Source of the DNA: Heloderma charlesbogerti
Lineage: Eukaryota; Chordata; Lepidosauria; Squamata; Helodermatidae
Length of the DNA: 64,000 nucleotides
NCBI GenBank assembly: GCA_026122225.1
Contig: JANEZZ010002355.1
Location: 186,001-250,000, forward strand
Reading direction: 5' to 3'
Part shown: in pieces, positions 21,127-32,383 of the stretch
Layout: each line of letters opens with the position of its first letter
Numbering within the stretch: position 1 is the first letter of the stretch
Translations under genes and position numbers: made by a program
Notes under the pieces: generated by a model
The model's input: the letters and a program-made list of their open reading frames with translations, nothing else
Told to the model about the DNA's origin: nothing
The model's database searches: none

Positions 21127-21963
21127 TGAACCCAAACATAGACACCTCTCCAACCATATGTATTAGCATTCTTTGAATGTAGGTATCAGCATATCTGTCA
21201 AGTTTTATCAGTTACTCTCAATTTTGGACTGAAATAAGGTAATTTAGCCCAGGGTTCCTGATTTCAAAATAGGGCAATTTATCTCAGGGTAAAGGGCAAA
21301 TTGCCTTGGCATGCATGTGGATCTTTGGATTTACTTTACCCCAAGACAAAAAGGGATTTAGGTTAGTCACTTTAAAGAAATTTCAGTGAGATTAGGATCA
21401 GGCCCCCAAAGCCTGATTTCTTTCTTTTCAGTATTGCCAGTGGAGATGGTTGCTTTATGGAGTTGCCTTGCATAGCACTCAGATTTTGTGAATGTTACAG
21501 TAGCACAGCCAATTGCTGGGGGGGGGGGAGGTAGCAGGGACTCGCTCAAAAGTACATATTCAGAATTAGCACCACAGTTAGAGAGCTCAAGGCCGTTTAA
21601 ATACATAGATGGAGATATGATGTGGAACTGCGGTGTCTGCAGCAGACAAGGCAAAAATGACAAAGCCGTTGTGAGGCTTTATAGAATTAAAATCCCTGTG
21701 GTGTAGCCTGAGTGAGGAGGGGAAACGTGTCAAAATATCAAGGGTTTGAAAAGGCAGAGCCCCCAAACTGTACAGATCTGGAGCTGGCAGCGTGGGGTTT
21801 TGTTTTGTACTGGTCACACTATGTACGTATGTATGCAAAGCCTATATATTTCCATCCATGCAAGTACTAATCCCTTTCATTTCTCCCAGAGGAAGCCTTG
21901 CCTATTTCACTGCAATACATCCGCTTGCAAAGAAGTCAAGTATAGACTGTGGGCATGATCTAG
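21127..21963. other. Unassigned sequence
   Basis: A G-run lies at 21519-21528. Near 21200-21290 the motif AGGTAATTTAGCCCAGGGTT and a near-copy GGGCAATTTATCTCAGGGTA form a short direct repeat. No gene. Confidence 0.35.
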
Positions 21964-22075
21964 CGGAGATGGGGAACGTGTGCCATGCCAGGTATTGTGG
22001 GCTATGCCAGCTAGAGCTGATAGGAGTTGCAGTCTGACAACATCTGGAGGAGGTACACGTTCCCCACCCTGACCT
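21964..22075. mobile_element. P1 palindromic MITE
   Basis: GATGGGGAACGTGTGCC at left against GGTACACGTTCCCCACCCTG at right, with the GAGTTGCAGTCTGACAACAT block between. Confidence 0.6.
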
Positions 22076-22504
22076 AGCACCAACATTATGCACACTTAAG
22101 ACCTAATGATTTCATAACGGTGCACTGGACTGTTGCCAGTGTGTAAATGCACATATACCCTCATGCACACATCCATTATTTACTGCACAAGCGCTCTCAA
22201 AGAGTGGGCAAAATGACAAGGTGCTAATGAACCACATTACCCAGATTAGGAAAAGTGTCTCTTGCCAGTAATATTTCTTAGACACAGAGATTAATATTGG
22301 GATACATTAGTGTGTTTAGGTCTCTATTTGTATTGGTGTCCAGATATTTGGATACCCAGGAACCAAGGCAAACAACAGACTTTAGCCCTTGCATTCTGCC
22401 AGTATCTATTTGTGATAACAGTCGCTGTGCATTGCCATTTGCCTGCTGCTATCCTGAGACTTTTATACAGCACACACATCACTTAACAAGCTGCCTAATA
22501 CTGA

Positions 22505-22761
22505 CCTGGTTCACATGATCAAGCAGCTCATCATGGCTTATTTAAGCCACGGTGGGTTGCGGTGCATGCCAGGAGACTTTTTAATATTCAAGCTGTGACT
22601 GTGGCCGTGACCGTTGACATCCGAACCTGGCGAGGGTGGGTTGTTGGTGTGATTACAAACCACATGTAACTGTAAAACAGTCCATGGGTTTGCACGATCA
22701 AGCAGCCCATGGTGAGTCAAATAAGCCATGATGGGCTGCTTGATTGTGCGAACCAGCCCAG
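22505..22761. mobile_element. P3 palindromic MITE, long form
   Basis: The left arm CTGGTTCACATGATCAAGCA, then GCTCATCATGGCTTATTTAA, is answered at the right end by AAATAAGCCATGATGGGCTG and CTTGATTGTGCGAACCAG. A second internal arm starts at about 22688 (GGGTTTGCACGATCAAGCAG), so three versions of the arm are present. Confidence 0.7.
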
Positions 22762-22884
22762 GGAGTCAAACCATTGGACCCTTTAGCCCAATGTCTACTC
22801 TGGCCATTAGGCAGCTCTGCAAGGTCTGAGGCAGAGGTCATTCCCAGCCCAGTTATTCAAGATCCATTAACTGGAGGGTGCTGG

Positions 22885-23025
22885 AGCAGGAGTGAGGAAC
22901 TGGTGGCCCTCCAGATGGGGTTGCACTCCAACTCTCATCAGCCCCAGCCATCATGGCCAATGGTGATGGATGACGGGAGTTGCTGTAGAACAACATCTGG
23001 AAGGCCACAGGTTGCCCATGTTAAT
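22885..23025. mobile_element. P1 palindromic MITE
   Basis: Starts CAGGAGTGAGGAACTGGTGG then CCCTCCAGATGG, and ends ACATCTGGAAGGCCACAGGT then TGCCCATG. Confidence 0.65.
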
Positions 23026-23365
23026 GCAAAGTGTAAGCTTTGCCAATAAGCCCCAGCCCCTCCCTTCAATTAGACCAAAAGTGATTTGGCATATTTGCTG
23101 TGCACTGAAACCATATGGTTGATTGATAAAATATTACACAATGAAACATATAACTTACTAAAACTGCTCTCACTTCGGAATGAACTGGCAGGCGATTGAA
23201 GACAGCTGCTTTGCATTGATCCCATGTGAAAGTTTTGCCGGTTTAGTCCTGTTGTGCTTTTAACTAATGAGACTCAATCCAGAGGCAGTTCGCACAAGTG
23301 AGCACATTCTGAGAGCTAGCTTGCACAAGCAGTTTGCTGTGGAGCCAGGATGGAAAAGACACTAT

Positions 23366-23746
23366 GACTGGGTTCAGATGACATACTGCAGCTCATCGTG
23401 GGGTATTTAGCCCATGCCAAGCTGCGGGACCCATGGTGCCAGGTTACATATGCAACCCCTGCTCCGGGGTTGTTGTGTTGTGTGAACCCGGCAATCATGC
23501 ATTATGTGAGTGTTAAACAACCCTCACATAACCCTAAAACAGACCATGGGTTATGCAAGGATTATTTAACCCTCACATCTCATGCTGGCTGGGTTTCCAT
23601 GACACAACAACCCCCAACCACTGGTTGCATATTCAAAATAGCAGCTGCAGATACCCTGCATGTGCTGCAGCCTCATCATGGTTTACGTCTTGTAATTAAG
23701 TCTTGTAATTAAGCCCACGGTGGGCTGTCATGTCATCCAAACAGCC
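23366..23746. mobile_element. P3 palindromic MITE, 380-base form
   Basis: Left GGGTTCAGATGACATACTGC then CATCGTGGGGTATTTAG; right TTAAGCCCACGGTGGGCTGT then CATGTCATCCAAAC. Two further internal arms occur near 23470 and 23530. Confidence 0.6.
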
Positions 23747-23777
23747 CCTATCTCTTCCTCCCACAACAATATTCTTA

Positions 23778-24110
23778 GTACATTTGGGGGGAGGGTCTTG
23801 GTTGGGGGGCCTTTGGAATGCTCTATCAAAGATGCTGATCATCATATCAAGGTGGTTGTGTGAACTGGCCATTAGATTCCAGATAAAAAGACATACTGCT
23901 ATCACTGAGGGCCCTCCTGTTGGGGGCCCTCCTGTTCCTCATTCTGGTACCCTAAAGTCTGGCCCTGATGGCGGCACCGTCTGCAGGCTCTTCCTGTTTT
24001 TAGATGGGCACTTAAAACTATTTATTCAAGCAGGCTTTTAATGTTTGAGTGATTTATTATTTGGATTTTTTGTAGTTTGTGTAATTTATTTAGTGGTTCG
24101 CTGTACTAAG
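23778..24110 (+). mobile_element. L2-like LINE, 3' fragment
   Basis: TTGGGGGGCCTTTGGAATGC corresponds to the Trp-Asn-Ala region. Further on, ACTATTTATTCAAGCAGGCT matches the same motif in the better L2 copy at 28981. A local duplication of GGGCCCTCCTGTT occurs at 23908-23935. Confidence 0.5.
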
Positions 24111-24289
24111 ACCCATTCCCGAAGACTATTATGAACATGAGGAGGGTGACAATGGTGTATGACAATGGTTCCCCCATGCTCAAATCTCCATGCCTAAGTC
24201 TTCCCTTTTGTTCATCCTCTGTGTTTGAACTTTCTCCTGATCCCTACAGGGAGAGTTTAGGGAGGATGTTCAAGACAAGATCACTAGGT

Positions 24290-25085
24290 GTAACAAACAA
24301 ACTAATCAGGGATATTAATTTAAACTACGTATTCACTAGATATCTGTTAGAATGTAGCCTAATCACTGGTGTAGCTAATAGTTAATTAGTGATGTAAGTA
24401 AGAGTTGGCAGAATGTATTGGAACTAGGGATGTTGCAGGTGTCCAACATGGGGGTGGAGTCCAGCAGACTCAAGCCCGCTCGGCTTGCTGGACTGGGGTG
24501 TGTGGACCCCACCGCCCATCCCTGCTCAGTGCATTGTGTGAGCCTCTGGATGGCCCGAAGAGCTCCTGGTGACTGCTGCACAGCCACCCAGTCCCTTAGT
24601 GAGCCACCATTTTGCATAAAAATGACAACTCGTTATTCTGCGTAAAAGGCCTTTTATGGAAATGGCGGCTGTAAAGCCACCTTTTAAATAAGATTAGAGA
24701 GCCGTCCAGCCACAAGTGGTGGTGGGCAGCGGTGGGGGTTCAGCGAGCGCCCGGCAATTGTGGACACAAGGAAGTCCGTCCATCCCTAATTGGAACCTAT
24801 GGGAGAAATACAATATAAAAGGCCCAAGGGAGCTCATAATGACGAACCTCTCTGTGGACAGGATCGTGCCACGGCTGACCCGCTCTGAAGCATGTCACTG
24901 CAGTGGGGTTCCCAGTAACTGAAGGGACCTAAGTTTGCTGTATCTGCCTGTTCCTTTTCCATGCTTTTCTCTGCTGTTAATATCTTGCCTCTCCCTCCAA
25001 ATAAAATCTTGGAAAGGAACTCACCTGGTGTGATTATTGCCTTGTTCAAATCCTAAAGTACCTCTGCCTGTGGCAGAACATCGGC
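24290..25085 (+). mobile_element. LTR-like block split by a hAT-A element
   Basis: A TATAAAA at 24814-24820 is followed about 185 bases later by AATAAA at 25000-25005, the spacing of promoter and polyadenylation signal in a retroviral or Gypsy-type LTR. The AT-rich part upstream of 24417 would be the U3 region. The ends are not secure and no 5-base target duplication was found. No internal retroviral genes are present. Confidence 0.35.
24425..24788. mobile_element. hAT-A non-autonomous element
   Basis: Ends TAGGGATG and CATCCCTA, with the perfect 8-base target ATTGGAAC at 24417-24424 and 24789-24796. The interior carries CCATTTTGCATAAAAATG and AAAATGGCGG-like pieces, related to 58672-58930 but unlike the interior of the copy at 6217. 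Confidence 0.85.
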
Positions 25086-25399
25086 ATTGTGTATTGTCTG
25101 TATGTTTGTGGATTTGTGCACCTCTTTTGATACACTGAGTAGAAAAGCAGGATAAAAGTCTATTCAGTAAATAAACAATATCCTCAACATCATTTTTCTA
25201 AAGGATTGTTCTCAGTCCCAAAGACAATTCTGAAGAACACACTCCATGCTAAAATGCTGGCTTGGAAATAGACTTCTATTTCTCTTATCGGTGATGATAG
25301 ACAAGAAATTGATATTCTACTGCCATATTAATATTTCTGCTCTGGGAAAGGTGACATTCACTCTCCACAATTGTTTCCAAAGTGTTATTAACATCTAAG
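25086..25399. other. Probable LINE tail and unassigned sequence
   Basis: 25110-25180 has the look of an L2 3' end (TGAGTAGAAAAGCAGGATAA then TAAATAAACA). The remainder is not recognised. Confidence 0.4.
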
Positions 25400-25491
25400 T
25401 CTGCAATCCCCTACACATGTACTTGGGAGTAAGTCCCCTTAGGCATTGTGGGACTTACTTCTAAGTAAATATGTATAGGATTGCACTGTAA
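25400..25491. mobile_element. P2 palindromic MITE
   Basis: CTGCAATCCCCTACACATGT at left and ATGTATAGGATTGCACTGTA at right, with GGGAGTAAGTCCC against GGGACTTACTTC inside. Confidence 0.75.
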
Positions 25492-25582
25492 AACATCATG
25501 CTTTATCTGGGAAAGTGTTTCATTCCAAATCGGGAAAACCTTGTATTATTTAAAACAGGTGGTCAATGGTGCACAACATATG

Positions 25583-25760
25583 GAAGGTAGTGTGGTGTGG
25601 TGGGTAGATTGTTGGCCTTGGGACTTCAGAGATCTGGGTTCAAATTCTCGCTCAACCATCTAACCTACCTCAATGGTTGTTGGGATGATAAAATGGGATA
25701 ACCCTAGGCATGGTGCTCTGAGGTCTTTGGAGAACAGATGGGATAATAATGTAATTTTAA
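25583..25760 (+). mobile_element. tRNA-derived CORE-type SINE
   Basis: The head GGTGGGTAGATTGTTGGCC and the B box GGGTTCAAATTCTCGCTC are intact enough to give the orientation. The body is shorter than in the copy at 7479. Confidence 0.65.
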
Positions 25761-25771
25761 AGACCACTGAC

Positions 25772-25868
25772 TTACAGTGCAGTCTTATACGTGTCTACAC
25801 AAAAGTATATCTCGTGGAATTCCATGGGACTTATTCCCAGGTAACTGTGTATAAGACTGCAGCTCTAG
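25772..25868. mobile_element. P2 palindromic MITE
   Basis: CAGTGCAGTCTTATACGTGT against CTGTGTATAAGACTGCAGCT, with a decayed left arm. Confidence 0.65.
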
Positions 25869-25879
25869 TGAAAAATATA

Positions 25880-26420
25880 TGTAGATTTTATGATAAAGGG
25901 TTGTATAGAGCAAAAGAGGAATATAGTTCACATTTGGGTTGTTGTTTTCTTTCAAGTGGAACAGTTCCTGATGGACATTTTTCTTCAGGAAAGCTGTTTG
26001 ATTTCTTCAGCAACGTTCTGCTATTGCTTAACATCTGTAATTAGCTGGCCCTTAATTCTAAAAGTTCACAAAACAGGGAAAAGCAAAAGAGCTAAACAAA
26101 TTATAACAGGCTGTCAGTATTTGTCTGAAAACACCACATGTTCACAAAACGATACTCCATCTGGAAAATGTTAACTTGATTTTGCTGACTCATTAGTGCC
26201 GGCAGCTCATTATTATTTGATGATGCTGGAAGAAAGGGGATGTCAAACGAGAAGGCCAGGCAGGAACCCCAGAAGCAGTCAAGCATCGGTTTAATACTTG
26301 AACTGAATCTTCATCTCTTTGTTATAAAGTCATCGTTAACTGCGATGAAAGCAAGGACAAAACCCTTTTCATAGATTCAACAGAACTACGTAGTTATCTC
26401 CTTCCTGGTAGCAAACCACT
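25880..26420. other. Repeat-free stretch, candidate conserved element
   Basis: No repeat detected. The stretch contains TGCTGACTCA (26183-26192), the core of a Maf or NF-E2 recognition site, beside homeodomain-like TAATTAG and CATTAG cores. Function is inference only. Confidence 0.3.
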
Positions 26421-26624
26421 TCTTCCTGAGTGTGGAGGCAGAGAAGGAAGATAACAGCAACAATGCCAATTATCTGCAAGAGAGGCACGATGGAATGGAT
26501 CACTATGTTCTCAACATGTGGATTACTTTACAGGAGTGCTCAGTGGGGTGTGCACATGCAAAACCCCAATCTGAAGGAAGAAATATTGGCTTCACCAAAA
26601 GTGGAAACTAACATGCTCTACAAC

Positions 26625-26760
26625 AAGGTTGAGCAAATTGTGGCCCTCCAGATTTCTTGGCCTACAAATCCCATCATCCCTCACCACAGGCTGTGCTGAC
26701 TAGGGCTGATGGGAGTTGTAGGCAAAATATCTGGAGGGCCATAAGTTGCCCACCCCTGAT
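26625..26760. mobile_element. P1 palindromic MITE
   Basis: TTGTGGCCCTCCAGAT at left; ATCTGGAGGGCCATAAGTTG then CCCACCCCTG at right. The right terminus matches the CAGGGGTGGGCAAC form of P1. Confidence 0.75.
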
Positions 26761-27034
26761 CTAGATGCCCAGCAGCTGAGCTCTAGATCAGAGAAGCAGC
26801 CCTCAAGAAAAGCCAGACTAGTTAACACATTGGTTGAAGGTGTCAGGGCAAATGTGCCATTAGCAGGATGACCACATGAAACAGAGTCTATGACTCCTGT
26901 GCCTTTAATAAGTTTCTGAAATAAGGAATGCAATAGGAGCAACTCTTCTCAAATACCAGGACATGACAAAGCTGCACCAGTCAAAATGGCCTCTTCTCTA
27001 TAACTATCAAAAGTGCAGGAGTCTCTGTTGCATC

Positions 27035-27135
27035 TGATCACTTTAGCCCAACCATGTCCATGCCGCTTGGGGACGATGGAAGTTGGAGTTCAAGACATCT
27101 GGTGGGCACCCAGTTGGGGAAGGCTGGTCTACTGC
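27035..27135. mobile_element. P1 palindromic MITE, shortened
   Basis: The right arm AAGACATCTGGTGGGCACCC then AGTTGGGGAAGGCTGG is kept, and the left arm is partly deleted. Confidence 0.55.
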
Positions 27136-27235
27136 AATGTGCAGCAGCTCTCCGGGGTTCCAGGTAGAGCTTTTCCCATCACCTGCTACCTGATTCTTTT
27201 TGTAACTGGGCATGCCAGGGACAGAAAACTATAAC

Positions 27236-27645
27236 CTGGCATAGGAAACTGCCTTATACCCAGTCAGATTATTTGTCCATGTAGCCCAGTATTATCTACT
27301 CTGGTAGCCATTCTCTGGGATCTCAGGTAGATGTCTCTCCCATCATCTGCTACCAGTGTAGGCTGGTGGCTCTGATGTCGCTGGGGCTGCGCCTCCGCTC
27401 TGGGTTTCAGTCAGAACTCTAAAGGAGCTACCCAAGGTGCTGATCTCAGCAGCTTGAATAGCTTCTTTAGGGTTCTGACTGGTTCTACATGAAACCCAGA
27501 GAGGATTCACTGCCCCACCGACATCTGAGCCACCAGCCTCCACTGTCTGCTACCTGATCGTGTTTCAAAACTTCAGCTGCCCAGGACTGAATCTGGCTCT
27601 CCTGCCTGCTAAGCATGCGCTCTGCCACTGAGCTACGCCCCCTGC
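27236..27645 (-). mobile_element. tRNA-Ala-type SINE, split by a hAT-B insertion
   Basis: The 3' part (ACTGCCTTATACCCAGTCAG) lies at 27236-27353 and the tRNA-like head at 27554-27645 (CTCTGCCACTGAGCTACGCC on the plus strand, that is GGCGTAGCTCAGTGGCAGAG reading with the element). The two parts are separated by 27354-27545 and share the 8-base TCTGCTAC at the junctions, so the insertion is later than the SINE. Confidence 0.8.
27354..27545. mobile_element. hAT-B non-autonomous element
   Basis: 192 bases with terminal inverted repeats that match at 30 of the first 33 positions (CAGTGTAGGCTGGTGGCTCT left, CAGTGGAGGCTGGTGGCTCA right, inverted). The target TCTGCTAC is perfectly duplicated (27346-27353, 27546-27553). 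Further inside, TTTCAGTCAGAACTCTAAAG and its complement extend the palindrome. No coding capacity. Confidence 0.9.
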
Positions 27646-28319
27646 CAGTTCTATGTGTATGCGCAACAGGCTGATGAAGTTCCTTCTGATTTGAAAAGCC
27701 ATACACTGAAATTCGTCTGTTTGCAAGCAGCACTGACCCTGCTGGCGTCTGTTTCCATGCTTCTGAAATGTTCCATTGCAGCCAGCATTTGGCACTTGGA
27801 GGCAAAAGAGCTGACTTCCACTCAACCCCAGAAAGATGGAGCTCTGACTTATAAGCAGAACGAGAATCTCAAAGCATTCAGCACTACAGCGTTGTGACGA
27901 AAGCACCAGAGAGAGGAAAAATATATATAACTGAACAAAACAGATCCTGCGTATTATATATTCTTTCCAGCTGGAAAGAATGAGATATCACTGTGAGGAA
28001 TCTGGTGTAAAAACCCATGAAGCTGAACACAGACAGCCTTTCATGTACTGTGGCTTGACAGCTAGCTTTCCCCAGTTCTTGTTTTGGTTGCCGTTCTTTT
28101 TCACTCTCAGACAGGTAGCAAAATCAGGAGGTCTACATTTTGTGAGCCACCAAGCATGACTGGAGGGCTGCATTTGGCTTGGCCAGTCACATGCTGTGCT
28201 GGCCTGAAACAAAAACTTCAAAGACTGCTAGACTGACAGAGCTTGGCAGCATCAGTACAGAGAGAAGGGCATAGATGACGCATAGACAACGCATAGACGC
28301 AAGGTTTTATGGGAGGATT
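27646..28319. other. Unassigned sequence
   Basis: No transposon recognised. A short direct repeat of CGCATAGAC occurs at 28275-28300. No exon seen. Confidence 0.35.
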
Positions 28320-29166
28320 TTCAGGGGCTCATGATTGCTCAAGCTCTCCTAACTAGTGACCAGCCAAGCCAAAACCCCTGGTGGATGGGGTTACACTCCC
28401 CAGAAGACTCAGGCTCACAGTTTGGGTATACTCCTGGACTCCACCCTGAACTTGGATGCCCAGGTTTTGGCAGTGACCAGGAGTGCATTTGCACAGCTGA
28501 GGCTAGTGCGCCAACTGCTCCCATTCCTAAAGATGTCCGATCTGGCCATGGTCATGCATGGCTTAGTTACATTCTGTTTGGACTCCTGTAACACACTCTC
28601 TGTGGGGCTGCCTTCAAAAACTGTTCAGAAACTTCAGCTTGGTCGAGGATGCTGCGTCCAGACTGTTGACAAGGGCCAGTTACAGGGAGCAGGTGACCCC
28701 CTTGTTACAAACTTCACTGGCTACCTGTATGCCTCTGGGCAGAATTCAAAGGGCTGGTTATGACTTATAAAGCCCTATTTAGCTGCAGACCAAGCTACCT
28801 GAAAGACTGCCTTCTCCTGTATGAGCCTGCCTGGGTTGTAAGATCCTTGGGAGAGGCCCTTCTTTTGAGACTGCCACCTTCAGAGGCACGGTTGGTGGCG
28901 AGACAAAAGAGGGCCCTTCTCCGTGGCCAAGGGAGGCTAGGTTCACTCCCTCTCTGCTTTCCTGCCAGCTGCCAAATGCCTATTTATTCAAGCAGGCTTT
29001 TGACATGCAGGGCTGTTGGGCTGGATGTTGTTTTTATTCTGTCATAGTTGTGTTTTAATGCATTTCCCATATTATTGTTTTAATCAAATTTTATTTATGA
29101 TGTTAAGCCACCTTGAGTGCCATTTTTCTTGGTAGAAAGGTGGGGTGCAAATCAAATAAATAAATA
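28320..29166 (+). mobile_element. L2-like LINE, 5'-truncated
   Basis: About 850 bases of the 3' end. The broken coding remnant carries segments typical of the L2 C-terminus: LGILLDSTLNLDAQV near 28425, AFAQLRLVRQLLPFLKMSDL near 28487-28545, then GLPSKTVQKLQL near 28600 and MTYKALFSC near 28760. Several frameshifts separate them. The 3' untranslated part ends CTTGGTAGAAAGGTGGGGTG then AAATAAATAAATA. It is the longest L2 copy here. Confidence 0.8.
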
Positions 29167-30099
29167 CATCTCAGCAATTCTAGTGGCTCGCCAGGGGCTT
29201 GATAAACCTGTTTTTGCTATCTGCCTAGGATTGCAAAAAAATGAAAGGGAGGGGGTTGCCAAGCACCAGGGGCTGGGTGAGCTTGGGGGGTGACAAGTTT
29301 GCAGGCCTGATTAAAGCTTGATTAAAATATCTTGCCAAAGACTAAAGGGTCCCATGCAAAGAAAGTTCCCCACAAATGTAGATCATGTTGCACTGGATTT
29401 TTGGATGGTAGAATGAAAGAATAGGAGATGGATGTAAGTAGTTTTCAGTTCTCAGTTCTAATGATATCTCTCATCGTTTTTCAGGAGAAACAGCCCAATG
29501 CAGTTGCTAACATTCTCCTCACCACATGAGAGGTATACTATGATTTCTTCACCACCCAGAGAACTTTAAAAATGTAACCCATCCATCAAATCAGTTCCCA
29601 AATAACTGCATGCTAATTGTAGTAAGATACCCCTTGATCATGTGGGAATGAGGGCACAGCTCAAATGGGCTACACGAGAGATGGAAGCACGCTGGACAGA
29701 GTTATTGCTGTGTGGATCTTTATAGAATTATGAAAGTGGCCGAAATTATGTGCATCTGATAGGCAAGACAGGAAAAAAAGCTGCTGGATAGGTTGTATGA
29801 ACACAACTGCAACTGCAAGGTAGATTGCAGGCACCCCCTTTTTCTGTTGAACTACTGCAATATACATTTTTTAACATAAATCTTCGTGTCTATATGAGGA
29901 ATTTAAGTATAGCAGAAGATGCTTTCAGAAAAATAGAAATTACAAAACATTTTACTAGTAAAATAAAAGCTTGGGGCTCAGCAGCCTTGTCTAGAGTATT
30001 CCAGTCAATCAAGTATAGGATGTAGTCTCCAGGGCCAGCATTCTTGTGAGACAGGGTGAGGCCCTAGCCTCAGGTAGTGGATCAGGGGAAGTGGTGTAT
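29167..30099. other. Unassigned sequence
   Basis: No recognisable gene or repeat. Confidence 0.35.
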
Positions 30100-30445
30100 C
30101 AGGGACTGAGTGCTAGCTCCAGGTTTTGGGGGGCCCTTAGACAAGACACCCTCTATGGGCCCCTTCCCTTAGTGAGTCTACCTTGTCACCACCATTGTCA
30201 CCTGCTGCTGCTGTTCTTCTTCCTCATCACTGCTTCCACTTGCTTGCTTGCCAGGCAGAGATCCAGTAAGCAGTGGAATCTACTGTTGCTCCTTCTCATC
30301 ACCACTGCTGCCTGGGCCAGAGCAAGAGGCAGGTGAACAACTAGGTTGCAATGCTGAAATGGAGGGGCTCTTATCAGTCGGCCCCCTGCTGGAGTGTTTT
30401 CCGTTGGGAAGTGCCTGATCCTGCCAACCCTTGACACCAGCCCAG
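30100..30445. mobile_element. hAT-D-like element, copy 1
   Basis: Internally it follows the copy at 35718: GGGGCCCTTAGACAAGACAC, TTAGTGAGTCTACCTTGTC, CTGGGCCAGAGCAAGAGGCA and GGTGAACA in the same order. The ends have decayed and no target duplication is visible. Confidence 0.55.
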
Positions 30446-30769
30446 CAGGAATGGAGGCCCCACCCACTTCCTGGGCTAGTGCAGATGCCAGCCATTTGGC
30501 TTGCATCGCCACAGTGTTGGCCACTCCCCTCCTTATTGGTGAACATTGCCACCCAGCTACCTGCCACAACTGCAGCAGTGTCTCCGCAGCCACTGCGGAG
30601 TCTCGCCATCACAAAGTACCACTCCTGCTTTTGCTACTGGAGCATTTGCCACTAGCTGCAATGATGGGGCTCTCCAGAATGCCCACCACATAGCTCACAG
30701 TGTGGGTGAGCTGGTCCTGGAGTGCCTGTGCCGCTGCTGCATTGTCACGATAGAGGCAAACGATATTTT
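30446..30769. other. Unassigned sequence
   Basis: GC-richer, with overlapping short frames. CTCCGCAGCCACTGCGGAG near 30580-30600 is a small hairpin. No gene. Confidence 0.35.
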
Positions 30770-30945
30770 CGGTGGAGGCGGGTAGTTCCGCTGTCAGTGG
30801 GGTGTTAAATCCGCTCTGGGTTTCAGTCAGAACTCTAAAGGAGCTATCCAAGGTGCTGAAGCACATTTAGAGTTCTGAATGGTTCTGAGTGAAACCTAGC
30901 GTGAATTCATTGCCCCACTGACATTGGAGCCACCAGCCTTCACTG
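30770..30945. mobile_element. hAT-B element
   Basis: Left end CGGTGGAGGCGGGTAGTTCC (decayed), right end CAGTGAAGGCTGGTGGCTCC when inverted. Flanks GATATTTT and AATATTTA agree at six of eight positions. Confidence 0.75.
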
Positions 30946-31421
30946 AATATTTAAAGTTACTTTACTTTCTAAAGTCACTTTAAAGTTACTTTAAACTCTA
31001 TTTTGCTGCCATCAGGACAAAGTGGTGGTGAAACAGGCACTCTCCAGGTCCACTTTGTCCATAATGCCTCACTCTAAGGAAGGACCCCTTCCTCGGAATG
31101 CAGCACGGAGAGGCAAGATGGTCCCATAAATCTAAGGACAACGGTACTCCTCTTGCTAATACAGTTGCAAAACAATTTTTTTTAAAGGCAAGCCCAGCGG
31201 GAGGAGGAGACAGATCCATCCACCAGCCTCAGGCAGTGCAATGTCTTAGGTGATTCCTGACATCAAAAGTTTCAATCTAGACAGGGTCTGGGGAGGACAG
31301 GAGAAGGATGGGAGAACTTCACAAAGCAAGATCAAAGCCCTGAGACAGGCTCACTGGAACACAATCCTAGCATGTTATCCTATAGCTGTAGTTCTCCAGT
31401 GTGCTTTTTTCATCCTGATTT
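30946..31421. other. Unassigned sequence
   Basis: Starts with a short cluster of AAAGTTACTTTA units (30950-31000). No gene. Confidence 0.4.
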
Positions 31422-31529
<108 letters not shown>

Positions 31530-31629
31530 GCATGTCTAGATAAAGGAACTACTTTTCAGTTGCTGAGGAGGTGCTTTTCACTTCGAAATGCCTTCCGAAA
31601 AATATCAAAGCTGTGTATATACAAACATA

Positions 31630-31680
31630 CAGAGACAGACAGACAGACAGACTAGATGGATAGATGATAGACAGATATTG
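31630..31680. repeat. (GACA/GATA)n microsatellite
   Basis: ACAGACAGACAGACAGACTA followed by imperfect GATA units. Confidence 0.85.
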
Positions 31681-31802
31681 CAGCCACCCCAAACTAGTTT
31701 GAGCAGCAACTATCAGACCAAAACTGTCCAAGCAATGAAGCTGAACTGAGGACAACCCTTCAGCTACAGGAGCACAACAGTACCAGTTGTGTTTTGCTAT
31801 AG

Positions 31803-31868
31803 AGCAGCCTTACCCAACCCAAGGCATGGGACTGCAAATCCCATCATCCTCAGCCAGCATGATCAGAC
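31803..31868. mobile_element. P1 half palindrome
   Basis: GCAGCCTTACCCAACCCAAG then CAAATCCCATCATCCTCAGC; only one arm is present. Confidence 0.5.
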
Positions 31869-32383
31869 AAAGCCCCTGACATATTGAAAGAATGCGTGAG
31901 GGGCCTAGCACCACTCTTCCCACCACCAACATGCTCCCTGGCCGCCACCCCCCCCCCAGCAGGCCTGTGAAGCGCCCGTATGTGTACGTGAGTAGGGCTC
32001 CTTGAGGCAAGGTCAGCCCACAATTTCCCCTTGTGTGGAGGAGCCCTAAGTTTGTACATTGGTACACACAGATGGCCTCGTCATGTGGCCAGCAGGGCAG
32101 GGGTGGTGGTGGTAGCTGGTGGGGGGGGGCTTGGATTGTGTGCACACCACCTCCTCCCCTCAGTGCATGTCTCAGATGAGGACTCCAGGGACTCGTGATG
32201 CAGCCATGAAGACACTGGTTTGCTTCATTCATTTTTATGGGAGATGACTGTACTGGGACTGCACCTATGACCACCACCATGTGACCTCACCTGTGGCCAC
32301 AATTAAAGATCAGTTTGAGAACCACTATTCTATGTTAGCACAGCAGCTCGGGAGGGGGGCACATTCTACAGTTGCCATGGGAT
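31869..32383. other. Unassigned GC-rich sequence
   Basis: C-run at 31950-31958 and G-run near 32122-32130. A 156-codon minus frame (31810-32280) has low-complexity Pro, Gly and His content and no domain. I do not call it a gene. Confidence 0.35.

Noticed and set aside
27590..27645. tRNA-like sequence
   Set aside because: It is the head of a SINE; the cloverleaf is incomplete and a SINE body follows it.
31810..32280. 156-codon minus frame
   Set aside because: Low-complexity GC-rich DNA with homopolymers and no recognisable domain or conservation evidence.
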